Part shown: positions 24,307 to 33,139 of the stretch, piece after piece | How the letters are laid out: every line of letters starts with the position of its first letter | How positions within the stretch are numbered: position 1 is the stretch's first letter | DNA from: Pseudomonadota bacterium | GTDB lineage: Bacteria; Myxococcota_A; UBA9042; GCA-2863065 | Reading direction: 5' to 3' | Length of the DNA: 50,215 nucleotides | Assembly (NCBI GenBank): GCA_005776725.1 | Contig: SXOO01000145.1 | Location: 1 to 50,215, forward strand | Translations under genes and position numbers: made by a program | Notes under the pieces: model-generated | The model's input: the letters and a program-made list of their open reading frames with translations, nothing else | What the model was told of the DNA's origin: nothing | The model's database searches: none

Positions 24307-25736
24307 CGGTGCGACTCGGGCGAGAGCGGCTCGTGGCTGCACGGATCGTCGCGCTGGCCATGGCAGAAGCCGAAGGTGGTGGGATCGCCGTCGTCGCACG
24401 TGCGGCCGTCCTGGTACACGCAGTATCCATCGCTGGCGCAGGTCCCGAGCACGCACCAGTCGTCGGCAAGGCAGTCCGCATCGGACTTGCAGGGGATGCA
24501 GTGGTCGATGAACGTCCCCCAGCACGCGCCGCCGTCTGACGGCATGCAGTAGACGCGGGCGCAGGGGTTGCCGAGGTCGCAGTCTGCGTCCTGCGTGCAG
24601 TGGCAGTCCTGGTTCTCGTTGAGCACACAGCCGGCGTTCGGGTCGCACTCGGCGGGGCAGGAGTCGTCGTGGTGGCACTCGAGCGGGCGCCCCAGGCAGA
24701 GCCCATCGGCGCCCGTGTAGACGGTCCAGCAGAGGTCGCGTGTGCCGCAGCTCGTGCCGTCGGAGGGCAGGTACACGGTCTCTCCCGTCTCCGTGTGGCA
24801 GAAGTCCACGGTGTTGGGATCGCCGTCGCTCCGGGCGGGGCTGGCGCACTTCGGTGGGCGTACGGTCCAGCGATGGATGCACCCGCGAAGGGCATCCGAG
24901 CACGTGTCCTCGGTGGCCGGGTTGTCGTCCAGGCAGAACGGGACCTGCTCGGTGACGCAGACGGTGCCCGTACATATCGGCCAGTCGCAGAACGTGCCCG
25001 TGCAGTCGTGGTCCCCGGTGCAGGGCTCGCAGCGGCTGTTCTCCACCTTGCGCCACTCGCAGTATCCGCCGCGGCACGGACCCGCGAAGCAGGTGTCCCC
25101 GCGCTTCTCGATGCAGTCCGTGTTGGCCTTACAGGCCCGGGTGCTCCCCAATGGGTCGCCGCACCGGGCGGTGGCGTCCGTGACGCGGCACTGCCCCCCG
25201 CGACACTGCAGGCGCTCGCACGGGTGATCGGTGACGCAGTCCTGGTCCTGGTGGCACGCCCTGAGCCCGTCGCCGAGGTCGTGGCGGCACCCCGCGGGGT
25301 CACACCGATCGCGGGTGTGGGGGTCGCCGTCGTCGCACGAGCGGGGCGCGTGCCTGCAGAAGCCCCCCTTGCACTCTCGCGGATCACAGAAGGTGCCGGC
25401 GCACGGCGTACCGGAGTCGCAGCGGACACACTCGTCCACGGCGATCTTCATGTAGCGACAGGCGCCCTCGTGGCACCGGGCGTCGAGGCAGGGCGCCACC
25501 TCAGCGGGATAGGCGCAGTCGGCGTCCGCTCGGCAGGGCTTCGTACACAAGGGATCCGGGAGGTGCAGGCAGCGCCGCTGCGCCGCGTGCCAGCGATCGA
25601 GGGTGCAGGGATCGCCGTCAGCGCACGGCTCCGGCAGATCCACCGTCACCGGGTGCTTAGAGGGCCACGCGAGCAGCGCCACCGCGGTCGAAGCGACGAG
25701 CGCCCCGAGTCCGATGAGAGTGGCCACCTTCCGCAT
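24303..25736 (-). CDS. Exported, extremely Cys-rich repeat protein
   Basis: A 477-residue protein with an N-terminal signal or anchor (KVATLIGLGALVASTAVALLAW). The rest is disulfide-rich. One repeat type is D-G-D-P-x-T-x-D-x-C, seen about five times (for example DGDPHTRDRC, DGDPNTVDFC). A second is C-x-x-D-x-D-C, seen about six times (CRADADC, CHQDQDC, CTQDADC, CKSDADC). Such Asp-rich, Cys-rich repeats are common in myxobacterial surface proteins and could bind calcium, but this is inference. No CxPxR formylglycine site is present. The ATG at 25736 follows a GGAGG site, which rules out the nine-codon longer frame. It faces SUMF1-fold protein B tail to tail. Confidence 0.87.
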   Translation of the reverse strand: MRKVATLIGLGALVASTAVALLAWPSKHPVTVDLPEPCADGDPCTLDRWHAAQRRCLHLPDPLCTKPCRADADCAYPAEVAPCLDARCHEGACRYMKIAVDECVRCDSGTPCAGTFCDPRECKGGFCRHAPRSCDDGDPHTRDRCDPAGCRHDLGDGLRACHQDQDCVTDHPCERLQCRGGQCRVTDATARCGDPLGSTRACKANTDCIEKRGDTCFAGPCRGGYCEWRKVENSRCEPCTGDHDCTGTFCDWPICTGTVCVTEQVPFCLDDNPATEDTCSDALRGCIHRWTVRPPKCASPARSDGDPNTVDFCHTETGETVYLPSDGTSCGTRDLCWTVYTGADGLCLGRPLECHHDDSCPAECDPNAGCVLNENQDCHCTQDADCDLGNPCARVYCMPSDGGACWGTFIDHCIPCKSDADCLADDWCVLGTCASDGYCVYQDGRTCDDGDPTTFGFCHGQRDDPCSHEPLSPESHR

Positions 25737-25905
25737 TACACGCCTCCGGGGCGCAGGATACACGGCCCGGGAGCCGGTGACAGCGCCGCCCCCGGCTGCT
25801 ACGTTCCGGGCGACTGGTGCCTTTCAGGAGTGGCGGGGGACCACCGCCGCACCCGCCTCCTCGGGCTCCGGCCCCGTGAGGCACCCACTGCGGTGAAGGA
25901 CAGAC

Positions 25906-28374
25906 GTGCTCCTCCTCGGCCTGGGTTTGGCCCTCCTCCTGTTCGCGTGGACGCAGCTCCTCCCCGGGTATCTCGTGGGTCGCGCGCTGCTGCCCACGGC
26001 GCGCGGCGCCGAGCGCCTGCTCCTGACGCTGGTCGCCTCCCTCTCGGTCGTGCCGCTCGCGCTGTTTCTGCTGTCGTGCCTCGGGCACGTCCCCATGGAC
26101 CGGAGCTTCATCCTGGCGGGCGCCAGCCTCATCAACGTGGCTGGGCTGCTCGCCTTTCGGCCCTGGCGCGAGCCGGACCTCGGGGCGCGAGACGTCGCGG
26201 TCCTCGCCGGCTCCGGCTTCGTGGCCACCGCGTTCCTCCTCTTCGGGTATCGCTCGATCGACGCCGGCGACGCGCTGACCACCATCCAGCACTGCCTCTA
26301 CGTCGTCTCGTTGCACGGGATCGCCAACGACCCGAGCGCCGGGCTCCCGCTGTTCGACAACCTCAGCGACGACTTCATCCACTTCGTGATCCACCACGAC
26401 ACCGAGGGCCTCAACGGCTTCGTCTCGCTGGTCTACGAGCAGCGCCTCGGCAATGTCCCGGTGCTGGGATATCCGGTCGCCACGCTGGGGATGCCCGGTT
26501 TCCTCGTCTCGGCCGTCCACGCCAGCCTCGTGACGGGCTACGCCCTCTGGCTCACCGCGCGCGAGCTGGGCGTGGGCCGGCCCGCGGCGGGGCTGGCCGT
26601 GGCCCTCTTCAGCTGGGGGAGCCACGCCATCTCCGGCTACTACGTCAACGAGAACGCGTACGCGCTGGCCCTGGTCTCGGTGCTGATGTGGGCGGCCCTG
26701 CGGCGGTCCACGGACGCGCGCTCCATGGTGCTGCTCGGGCTGCTCGCGGGGCACCTCATCGGGATCCGCGACACCTCCAGCCTGTTCCTTCCCGCCTGCG
26801 TCGTGGCTGCGTTCTGGCAGCCGGGGCCGCTCATGCACCGCGCGCGACGCTTCTCGTTGGGCCTCACGTGCGCGATCGCTGCCGGGGCGCCCTGGCTCTG
26901 GATCAACGCCGTGGCGCTCGGGAACCCCTTCACCGACCCCAAGATCCAGGTGGACTCGGGCGGCCGCGTGGTCGAGAACGCGCTCCTCGGCTGGAGCTTC
27001 TTGTTCAAGCCGCTCAACTGGCCGTTCACGGAGCAGGTCGTACGCACCGTCTGGCTGCCCTTTCCAACCTTCGTCTGGCTGCCGCTCCTCGTAGGCAAGT
27101 GTTACGGGCAGCTCAGCGTCGCAGTGGCGGCGCTCGGCTCATGGCGCCTCTTCCGGGAGCCGCCGGACGGCCGCCGCCGCGCCTTCGTGCTGCTCGCCCT
27201 GTTCGCCGGTCCGCACTGGCTCGCCCTGTCGGCGCTCGAGGGGCTCGACTGGGAGCAGGTCACCTACATCCTCCCGGGGCTGGCGCCGCTGGGCGTGGCG
27301 CTGGCGGTGGGGCTCGAGGCGCTCTTCACCCGCGAGCGTCGCGGGCGCCACCTCGTATTCGCCGCCGTGGCGTCGGGGCTGGTGATCTCAGGCAGCCGCG
27401 CGCTTCGCACCGTGGACGCGCCGGTCGACATGCGGCTCCTCGCCGCGCCTTCCACCGCTGACAACGTGGCGCGCTGGCGCGAGGCGCCACCCCGGAGCGC
27501 CGGGGTCGAGCTCCTGGCCCAGCAGCTCACCACGTTCTCCCCCCTGCCGCTGCAGCCGGTGTGGCGCACGTCTTGGGCATGGCGCATGGCCACGGCGGTG
27601 GCCGCGATCGCGGCGCCTCCGACCGTGCCCGTGGTCGACGCCCTGCCGGTCTACCCGACGCAGTCCGCGGTGGTGCTGTCTGCGTTCTCGCAGGGCAAGA
27701 GCAAGCACTACGAGTTCGAGATCGCCGGCGGCCCCGTGCGCACCCAGGACTCCCCTTTCCGCACCGCGGTCTGGGTGCACACGCTCGCGTTCCAGCTGAA
27801 GGCCCAGCGCCTCCGCGTGCACGTGGTGCGCAACGAGGGGGCCTACGTGGTTGAGCTCACCCCGATCGGCGAGTCGACGGAGCTGCGGGACTTCACGTTC
27901 TGGCTCAACCCCTGGTACCCGCCCATCGAGTCCATCACCACCACGCTCGGCGGGCGTCCGGTCGAGGGGCTGCGGGAGCTGAGCTACGGGGGGCGGGCCG
28001 AGGATGGCGAGCGCCTGCTGATTGTCACGAACTATGGGCCCGAGGTGATGGACCTCGTGGAGGTGCCGTACACCGTCGATCCCGTGGGGCTGCCCACCGG
28101 CTGTGGGATCCTGGTGTTCCTCACTGGGGACGTGAACGGCCACCGCATCGAGACGTTCTCGCCCGCGGCCATGGACCTGCGCTGGCACGGTGAGCTCGAG
28201 GGGACGCTGCTGCTCCCGAAGAACCTCGTGGCCGACCAGCTGGTGTTGTTCAGCGAGCCGTACTGCAGCGATCACGTGCCCCAGTACGGCGACGCGTTCG
28301 GTGTGTATAGGGGCCGCCTCGACGGCAGCGAGCCGCTCCACATCCGGCTGGACGGGCTCTGGTCGTTCGAGTGA
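25906..28374 (+). CDS. Polytopic GT-C-like membrane protein 2
   Basis: An 822-residue protein with about twelve hydrophobic helices in the first 520 residues and a soluble C-terminal domain of about 300 residues rich in beta-strand patterns. It is a paralogue of the protein at 19716-22055 (shared PxxxxVxRTxxxPFPT, VNENAYALA, GIRDTSS, and ALGNPFTDPKI aligning with a YGSVFQ loop). The resemblance to GT-C glycosyltransferases is suggestive only. The GTG at 25906 follows GAAGGA (25895-25900). The next gene begins 11 bases downstream, so the two form an operon. Confidence 0.82.
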   Translation: MLLLGLGLALLLFAWTQLLPGYLVGRALLPTARGAERLLLTLVASLSVVPLALFLLSCLGHVPMDRSFILAGASLINVAGLLAFRPWREPDLGARDVAVLAGSGFVATAFLLFGYRSIDAGDALTTIQHCLYVVSLHGIANDPSAGLPLFDNLSDDFIHFVIHHDTEGLNGFVSLVYEQRLGNVPVLGYPVATLGMPGFLVSAVHASLVTGYALWLTARELGVGRPAAGLAVALFSWGSHAISGYYVNENAYALALVSVLMWAALRRSTDARSMVLLGLLAGHLIGIRDTSSLFLPACVVAAFWQPGPLMHRARRFSLGLTCAIAAGAPWLWINAVALGNPFTDPKIQVDSGGRVVENALLGWSFLFKPLNWPFTEQVVRTVWLPFPTFVWLPLLVGKCYGQLSVAVAALGSWRLFREPPDGRRRAFVLLALFAGPHWLALSALEGLDWEQVTYILPGLAPLGVALAVGLEALFTRERRGRHLVFAAVASGLVISGSRALRTVDAPVDMRLLAAPSTADNVARWREAPPRSAGVELLAQQLTTFSPLPLQPVWRTSWAWRMATAVAAIAAPPTVPVVDALPVYPTQSAVVLSAFSQGKSKHYEFEIAGGPVRTQDSPFRTAVWVHTLAFQLKAQRLRVHVVRNEGAYVVELTPIGESTELRDFTFWLNPWYPPIESITTTLGGRPVEGLRELSYGGRAEDGERLLIVTNYGPEVMDLVEVPYTVDPVGLPTGCGILVFLTGDVNGHRIETFSPAAMDLRWHGELEGTLLLPKNLVADQLVLFSEPYCSDHVPQYGDAFGVYRGRLDGSEPLHIRLDGLWSFE

Positions 28375-28384
28375 GTATGAAACG

Positions 28385-29599
28385 GTGAACGATAGCCACG
28401 AGCGGGACCCAGCTGCCCCGGCGCCGAACACGGCACACGCCGGGAGCGGCTCTCCAGCCGGGCCAGCCGCGCCTGCTCGGCGCCCGCGCGAATGGCTGCG
28501 CACCGTCGCCGCGGTGGTGCTGTTGGCGGGCGCCCTGGGCGCGTACGTCTGGTACCGCAGGTCTCAGCTCCAGGCCTCGCAAGCGGCCGTAGCGCCGGGA
28601 GAGATCTCGGTGACCTCCTCAGGGCCCGCGCGCGGTGGCTTGGGGGGGCCGGCGCACGACTCGCAGGGCGATGAGTCGGAGGAGGGCCCCGAGGGCTCCC
28701 CTGAGGGGGGGCGGCACGGCCACAAAGAGTCCCCGCCACCGGATCCGGCGAAGACCGGCCCTCCGCCTGGCTCGGCCGCGCGGACCGTCTGCCTCCAGCA
28801 AGCCACGCCCGGGCCGCACGCGTTGGTGGTCACCGGCACCACCAGCTTGGGCCCCTCCGCGGGAGCCGAGGGTGGCCCCACCGTGGTGGTTGCTACAGAT
28901 GTCCCGATCTCGGAGTGGTCCAAGCAGAGCCGCATCCAGCTGTTCGCGCACGACGTGACCACGGGCGGCGCGTTCACGCTCCACGTGAAGGCCCGAGTAC
29001 CCGCGGTGTGGATCTGCGCGCTCCAGACCAGCGCCTACCCCGAGTACGGTCCGGTGCACGCCGGCGTCTGCCATCCACGGACGCTCCAGGGCGCCGCGTC
29101 CTCAGACCCGCTTCGGCACGACAACGTCCAGCTCGAGCTGGCCCAGCTCCCAGCGTCCTTCTCCATGATGGGGTGGCCCCGGGTCACCGAGGCGGACGCG
29201 TGGCCTGGGACGGAGCTCCGGCACCTCGGGGGGAGCATCCGACAGGAAGGCAGCGAGTCGCAGCGGGTCTTCGTGGTCATCGCCACGGTCCCGCTGCTGG
29301 ACGGACAACACGCGGAGGCCGGCCCCCTCGCGGTAGTGATGAGCGACGCCGCGGCGCGCTTCAGCGCATCGGTCCTCGCCGCCCCCGGCGACACGCTGTA
29401 TGCGTGCGCGTTCTCGCTGCGGGCCCCTCCGCTCCGCTCAGCGCGCAGCCAGTGTCAGCCGGTGACGCACCCAGCCGCAGGCGTGGGGCAGCCCAACGTC
29501 GCAAATCGGGTGACGCTCGCCATCCGCGAAGATCTCGAGTTCAGCCTTGCCAACAGCGAACGCGACTACTTCAACTTCCTGGCGGGGTGTCTGAACTAA
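28385..29599 (+). CDS. Membrane-anchored protein with internal duplication, function unknown
   Basis: A 404-residue protein: a cytoplasmic Pro/Ala-rich N-terminus, one transmembrane helix (LRTVAAVVLLAGALGAYVWY, about 38-57), a Gly/Glu/Pro-rich linker, and about 270 periplasmic residues. The periplasmic part appears to hold two related beta-rich units: one with FTLHVKARVPAVWICALQTS and a following Cys, the second with FSASVLAAPGDTLYACAFSL and a following Cys. I do not recognise the family. The GTG at 28385, 11 bases after the GT-C-like gene, is chosen because it follows the upstream stop; longer frames overlap that gene. A role as the periplasmic partner of the GT-C-like protein is inferred. 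Confidence 0.8.
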   Translation: MNDSHERDPAAPAPNTAHAGSGSPAGPAAPARRPREWLRTVAAVVLLAGALGAYVWYRRSQLQASQAAVAPGEISVTSSGPARGGLGGPAHDSQGDESEEGPEGSPEGGRHGHKESPPPDPAKTGPPPGSAARTVCLQQATPGPHALVVTGTTSLGPSAGAEGGPTVVVATDVPISEWSKQSRIQLFAHDVTTGGAFTLHVKARVPAVWICALQTSAYPEYGPVHAGVCHPRTLQGAASSDPLRHDNVQLELAQLPASFSMMGWPRVTEADAWPGTELRHLGGSIRQEGSESQRVFVVIATVPLLDGQHAEAGPLAVVMSDAAARFSASVLAAPGDTLYACAFSLRAPPLRSARSQCQPVTHPAAGVGQPNVANRVTLAIREDLEFSLANSERDYFNFLAGCLN

Positions 29600-29611
29600 A
29601 GCGACCGGGCC

Positions 29612-30640
29612 TCAGGGTGCGTAGGCGCACCGGAAGCCGACGTCGAAGTCCGCCTCGGGCTCGTTGATCAGGTCCCCCCCTCGGAACGCTGCGCGCAGGT
29701 TCGAGCCGTTGTCGACGGCGCTCCCACCGGTGGCGACGCGCCTTCCCAGATCGCACTGGGTGACCCACGCGGAGCCGTCGGTGGGCGCGATGGCGCCATC
29801 CGGAGGTGCGAAGCCCTCGTGGAAGCAGTCTTCCACCCACTCCATGGCGTTTCCGGAGAGGTCGAAGACGCCGTCGACGCTCTTTCCGCCGGGGAAGCTG
29901 CCGACCGGCGCCATGAAGGTCCAACCGTCGAGGCAGGCGCCGGCCCCGCTCTCTTCGCAGTTGGCCAGGGCCCCGGTGGCCGTCCACGCATCGCCCAAAC
30001 ACGCAGTGAGGACGCCGCCGTCGTTGAAGTCCCTGGGGCAGTCATTTCCCCACGGGAAGCGTCGCCAGGTCTTGCCGTCGGCGCCGCCGGGACCGTTGGC
30101 CGCGCGCTTCCACTCCGCCTCGGAGGGGAGCCGCTTCCCCGCCCACTCGCAGTACGCGCGGGCGCCCGGCCAGAAGACCAGCGTGACCGGGTGGTCGCTG
30201 CAGTCGCCGTTCGAGGGGCCACCGGGAGCGCGTTGGCACTCCGACTTCACGTCCCACGTCCCGCAGTTGATCTTGCGGTCCTGATCGAGCTCGCCGTTCT
30301 CGTTGCAGTCGTAGCAGGAGTACTCGGCCCCGTCGTGCGGGCAGCTGTTGCCGTGGGCCTTCAGGAACTCCGCGAACTGCGCGTTCGTGACCTCGTGGGT
30401 GTCGATGTAGAACGCCTCCTCGATGGTCACCGGGTGCGCCGGCCGCTCGCGCTCGCGGCCCTCTCCGTCCGGCGCTCCCATGATGAAGGTGCCCGGCTCG
30501 ATGCGCGTCATGCCTTCACACACGGTGCCGCAACCGCCGGGCGAGGCGGTGTCAGTGGTGGTCTCCGCCGGGGTCTCGGCTTCAGTGCCGCACCCGGTGA
30601 CGATGCACGCGAGAACGCCCCACATTGCTTTATGTCGCAC
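29612..30640 (-). CDS. SUMF1/FGE-fold lipoprotein C
   Basis: A 342-residue lipoprotein (lipobox IVTGC). The FGE-fold domain shows IEPGTFIMGAPDGEG, IDTHEVTNAQFAEFL, DHPVTLVFWPGARAYC, RLPSEAEWKRAANG, RRFPWGN, FDLSGNAMEWVEDC and DVGFRCAY. The catalytic Cys pair is missing (ATGGSAVDNGSNLRAAFRG). Like the protein at 18727-19695 it has a Cys-containing insert (YSCYDCNENGELDQD), so these are close paralogues. The GTG start at 30640 follows a near-perfect AAGGAGG ribosome site, one of the strongest in the window. It is divergent from a Cys-rich lipoprotein gene. Confidence 0.88.
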   Translation of the reverse strand: MRHKAMWGVLACIVTGCGTEAETPAETTTDTASPGGCGTVCEGMTRIEPGTFIMGAPDGEGRERERPAHPVTIEEAFYIDTHEVTNAQFAEFLKAHGNSCPHDGAEYSCYDCNENGELDQDRKINCGTWDVKSECQRAPGGPSNGDCSDHPVTLVFWPGARAYCEWAGKRLPSEAEWKRAANGPGGADGKTWRRFPWGNDCPRDFNDGGVLTACLGDAWTATGALANCEESGAGACLDGWTFMAPVGSFPGGKSVDGVFDLSGNAMEWVEDCFHEGFAPPDGAIAPTDGSAWVTQCDLGRRVATGGSAVDNGSNLRAAFRGGDLINEPEADFDVGFRCAYAP

Positions 30641-30749
30641 AGCTTCCTCCTTGAGGGGCGAAGCCTACGGGCGTCGTGGGCTCCGGGCAAGGCGCGCGAC
30701 TGCTGTGGCGGTGGTCACAGGTGCGCGTTCTGCCGTAGCCTCCAAGGCC

Positions 30750-31601
30750 ATGCGCGCTCTCGCCTTGTGCCTATGGATGCTTGCCTGCGCTGACGAGCTC
30801 GCGCCCCCTGCCCCAGCTGCGACGTCCGCGTGCCGCACCGCGCTCACCTGCGCCCTCTTGTGTGAGGGAGGAGACTGCCGGTCGGCCTGCTTCGGGGAGC
30901 TCGAGGAGCGCGACCTCGCCGCGTCCGCCGAGGCGCTGGCGTGCATCGACCGCGAGTGCCCCGCTGCTGCTGGCGCGGCCGCGCGCGGCGCCTGCGCGGC
31001 CGAAACCTGCGGTGCGGCCGTGGTCGGCTGCTACTTCCCGTCACCCCGTGGGACGGCCACCTGCGCCGCCACGTGGCGGTGTTTCGGTGCGTGCGGCGAC
31101 AATGAGTCGTGCCTCGCCGACTGCGCCGCGGCCATTCGACCCGAGGAGGCCGCGGCCTTCGTGGACGTAGAGCTCTGCTCGGACCACTACGTCGCGTTCA
31201 CCTGTGCGGAGGCCGGTGACGCGTGCGATCAGGAGGCGCTGTCCGGCGCTTGTGCGCCGGCTCTGCGCGCGTGCCTCGCGCCGGGGCTGGCACCCGAGGC
31301 GCCGTGGATGCGGTCATTCTGCACCGACGCCCCCAGCCGCTTCCCGCCCACGCCGGAGGCTTGCCTGATCTCCGTCAGAGAGGTGCTCGCGGCCTGCCCC
31401 GTCGCAGATGCCGAGGCGCTGGCCCGCGCAGGGGAGTGCGCCGCGGCCGGCCGCGCTGGCTGTGCCGCCTTCTCGCCGAGCCCGCTGTGTCTCGAGATCC
31501 TCGGCAGCCCGGGGAGCGCGCAGTCGCGCCTGTCTCTCCCGCCGTCGGTGTTTGACCCGGCGGGGGCCGACCCGAACAATCGGGGCCGGAGGGTCGCGTG
31601 A
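30750..31601 (+). CDS. Cys-rich lipoprotein
   Basis: A 283-residue predicted lipoprotein with lipobox MLACA near residues 10-14. Two related Cys clusters are seen: C-x5-C-x3-C-x4-C-x3-C (CRTALTCALLCEGGDCRSAC) and C-x5-C-x3-C-x5-C-x3-C (CAATWRCFGACGDNES and on). Several further Cys residues follow. The ATG at 30750 lies eight bases after TAGCCT (30736-30741) with no ribosome site, fitting the leaderless pattern. Its end overlaps the DUF1501 gene start (GTGA), making it the first gene of a three-gene operon. I do not recognise a named family. Confidence 0.85.
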   Translation: MRALALCLWMLACADELAPPAPAATSACRTALTCALLCEGGDCRSACFGELEERDLAASAEALACIDRECPAAAGAAARGACAAETCGAAVVGCYFPSPRGTATCAATWRCFGACGDNESCLADCAAAIRPEEAAAFVDVELCSDHYVAFTCAEAGDACDQEALSGACAPALRACLAPGLAPEAPWMRSFCTDAPSRFPPTPEACLISVREVLAACPVADAEALARAGECAAAGRAGCAAFSPSPLCLEILGSPGSAQSRLSLPPSVFDPAGADPNNRGRRVA

Positions 31602-33139
31602 GGCGTAGGGATTTTCTTAGAGGCTTGCCCGCCGTAGGCGCCACCGCTGCCTGGGCGCGGTGCGCTCGGGAGCCCGCCCTCCTGCCGGCCGGGTACGACG
31701 GCTGGGGGGCCACACCCCCGGAGTACGCGTCGCTCATGCCCGGGGCCAGCCTCGTGCCCGACGGCGTCCTCGAGGTCTTCCTCATGGGGGGGCTGTGCCC
31801 CTGGGATACGTTCTACGTCGTGCCCGAGTACGGCCGCGCAGAGAAACGCCTCTGGTGGACCTTCCAAGAGGGGAAGGACAGCGTCCCGGAGGTCTTCTAC
31901 GACCGCTGCGGGGTCTCCAGCGCCGAGGCGCTCACCTCGCCGTTCGGGGCCTCGGACTCCTCGGGAGTGCCCATCGCGCTGGGGCCCTGGCTTCAGCCCC
32001 TGCGGTCCCGTCCCGACATCCTCGACCGCATGCGGATCGTGGTGATGCAGCACCACCTGGAGCCGCACGAGGTCGCCACCCCGGTAGCGCTCTGCGGGCT
32101 CCCGAGGGGCCTCCCGCGCATGTCTGCCACCGGCGCTCACGTGCAACGGCACGCGCAGGCTCTGGCGGGCGGCCGCGTTGCGCCGTGGGCGTACAACATC
32201 TTCTCGTCCAACACGGAGATCGAGGCGCAGTTCGACATCGACGCCGCCGCCGCCAGCGGGCTCCACCCGGCGTCCGCGCGGCCACTCCAGATCCGGCTGG
32301 CCCAGAACAGCGCCTCGATGACCGCCCAGCTGCGGCGCGAACACCTCGGAGCGGCCCGCACCTCCGTGGACGCCGCCGTGCAGCACTACCTCGACCGTTA
32401 CCGAACCAGCTTGTCGGGCGGGCGGGAGCTGGTGTCGCGCGTGGTGGATGACTTCGCGCAGGCGCGTTACTCGCTGGGCTACGGGGACCACCTCGCGGAG
32501 ATCATCAAGCCTGAGCTGCTGGTCCCGATCACCGGCAGCTCGGCCTGCGGCTCCACCACGGACTTCGACTCCACAGCCACCGGCCTGCGCCTCGGGACTC
32601 ACCTCCTCCGGCACGCCGAGAGCCCCGCGCGCCACGTCACCTACATCGACTCGGGGCTCGTCAACGCGATGGGGGCTGGGTACGACAGCCACGACTACCA
32701 CGTGGTCGAGTCGTCCCGGAACGTCTTCCACCTGGCGCGGACGCTCGCCGCCACCATCAACAACAAGCCGGCCGGCGAGGCCGACCCGGCGAAGCTCGAT
32801 CTCGACCGCCAGATGATCGTCCTGGCAACTGAGTTCGGTCGCACCCCGTATCCGGAGACCGGGAAGCCCCAAGGCTTGGATCACTGGCCATTCGGCTACG
32901 CGGTGGTCCTCATTGGTGGCCCCATCCGGTCTCGGTCCGTCGCGGGGGCCATTGGCCCAGACGGCGTAGCCACCCGCGCCTTCACGCCCGCCGAGCTCCG
33001 GGCCGCGTTGCTCATGGCGCAGGGGATCTGGCCGTTCACCGACGAGTCCTTCGCCATCGGTGACATCCGGGGGGCCACCTCCCACGAGGGGGCTGCCCGG
33101 ATCCTGCGAGAACAGCTCCTCGGGATCCCGGCGGCATGA
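31598..33139 (+). CDS. DUF1501 family protein, Tat-exported
   Basis: A 513-residue protein starting MRRRDFLRG, a twin-arginine signal (RRRDFL), so it should be exported folded. The body matches DUF1501: FLMGGLCPWDTF near the start, YDSHDYH in the middle, and the late TEFGRTPYPETG and LDHWPFGYAVVLIGG. DUF1501 has an alkaline-phosphatase/sulfatase-like fold, but its substrate is unknown. The GTG start overlaps the upstream lipoprotein stop and the stop overlaps the next gene (ATGA), so the three genes are tightly coupled. In Planctomycetes DUF1501 is also found next to DUF1549/DUF1553 proteins with CXXCH motifs, as here. Confidence 0.9.
   Translation: MRRRDFLRGLPAVGATAAWARCAREPALLPAGYDGWGATPPEYASLMPGASLVPDGVLEVFLMGGLCPWDTFYVVPEYGRAEKRLWWTFQEGKDSVPEVFYDRCGVSSAEALTSPFGASDSSGVPIALGPWLQPLRSRPDILDRMRIVVMQHHLEPHEVATPVALCGLPRGLPRMSATGAHVQRHAQALAGGRVAPWAYNIFSSNTEIEAQFDIDAAAASGLHPASARPLQIRLAQNSASMTAQLRREHLGAARTSVDAAVQHYLDRYRTSLSGGRELVSRVVDDFAQARYSLGYGDHLAEIIKPELLVPITGSSACGSTTDFDSTATGLRLGTHLLRHAESPARHVTYIDSGLVNAMGAGYDSHDYHVVESSRNVFHLARTLAATINNKPAGEADPAKLDLDRQMIVLATEFGRTPYPETGKPQGLDHWPFGYAVVLIGGPIRSRSVAGAIGPDGVATRAFTPAELRAALLMAQGIWPFTDESFAIGDIRGATSHEGAARILREQLLGIPAA

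Noticed and set aside
24600..27461. A 953-codon plus-strand open frame crossing the Cys-rich gene and the GT-C-like gene
   Set aside because: It is antisense to one recognised gene and out of frame with the other, has Arg/Ala/Gly-rich composition and no motif. The real genes have signal peptides, ribosome sites and conserved patterns.
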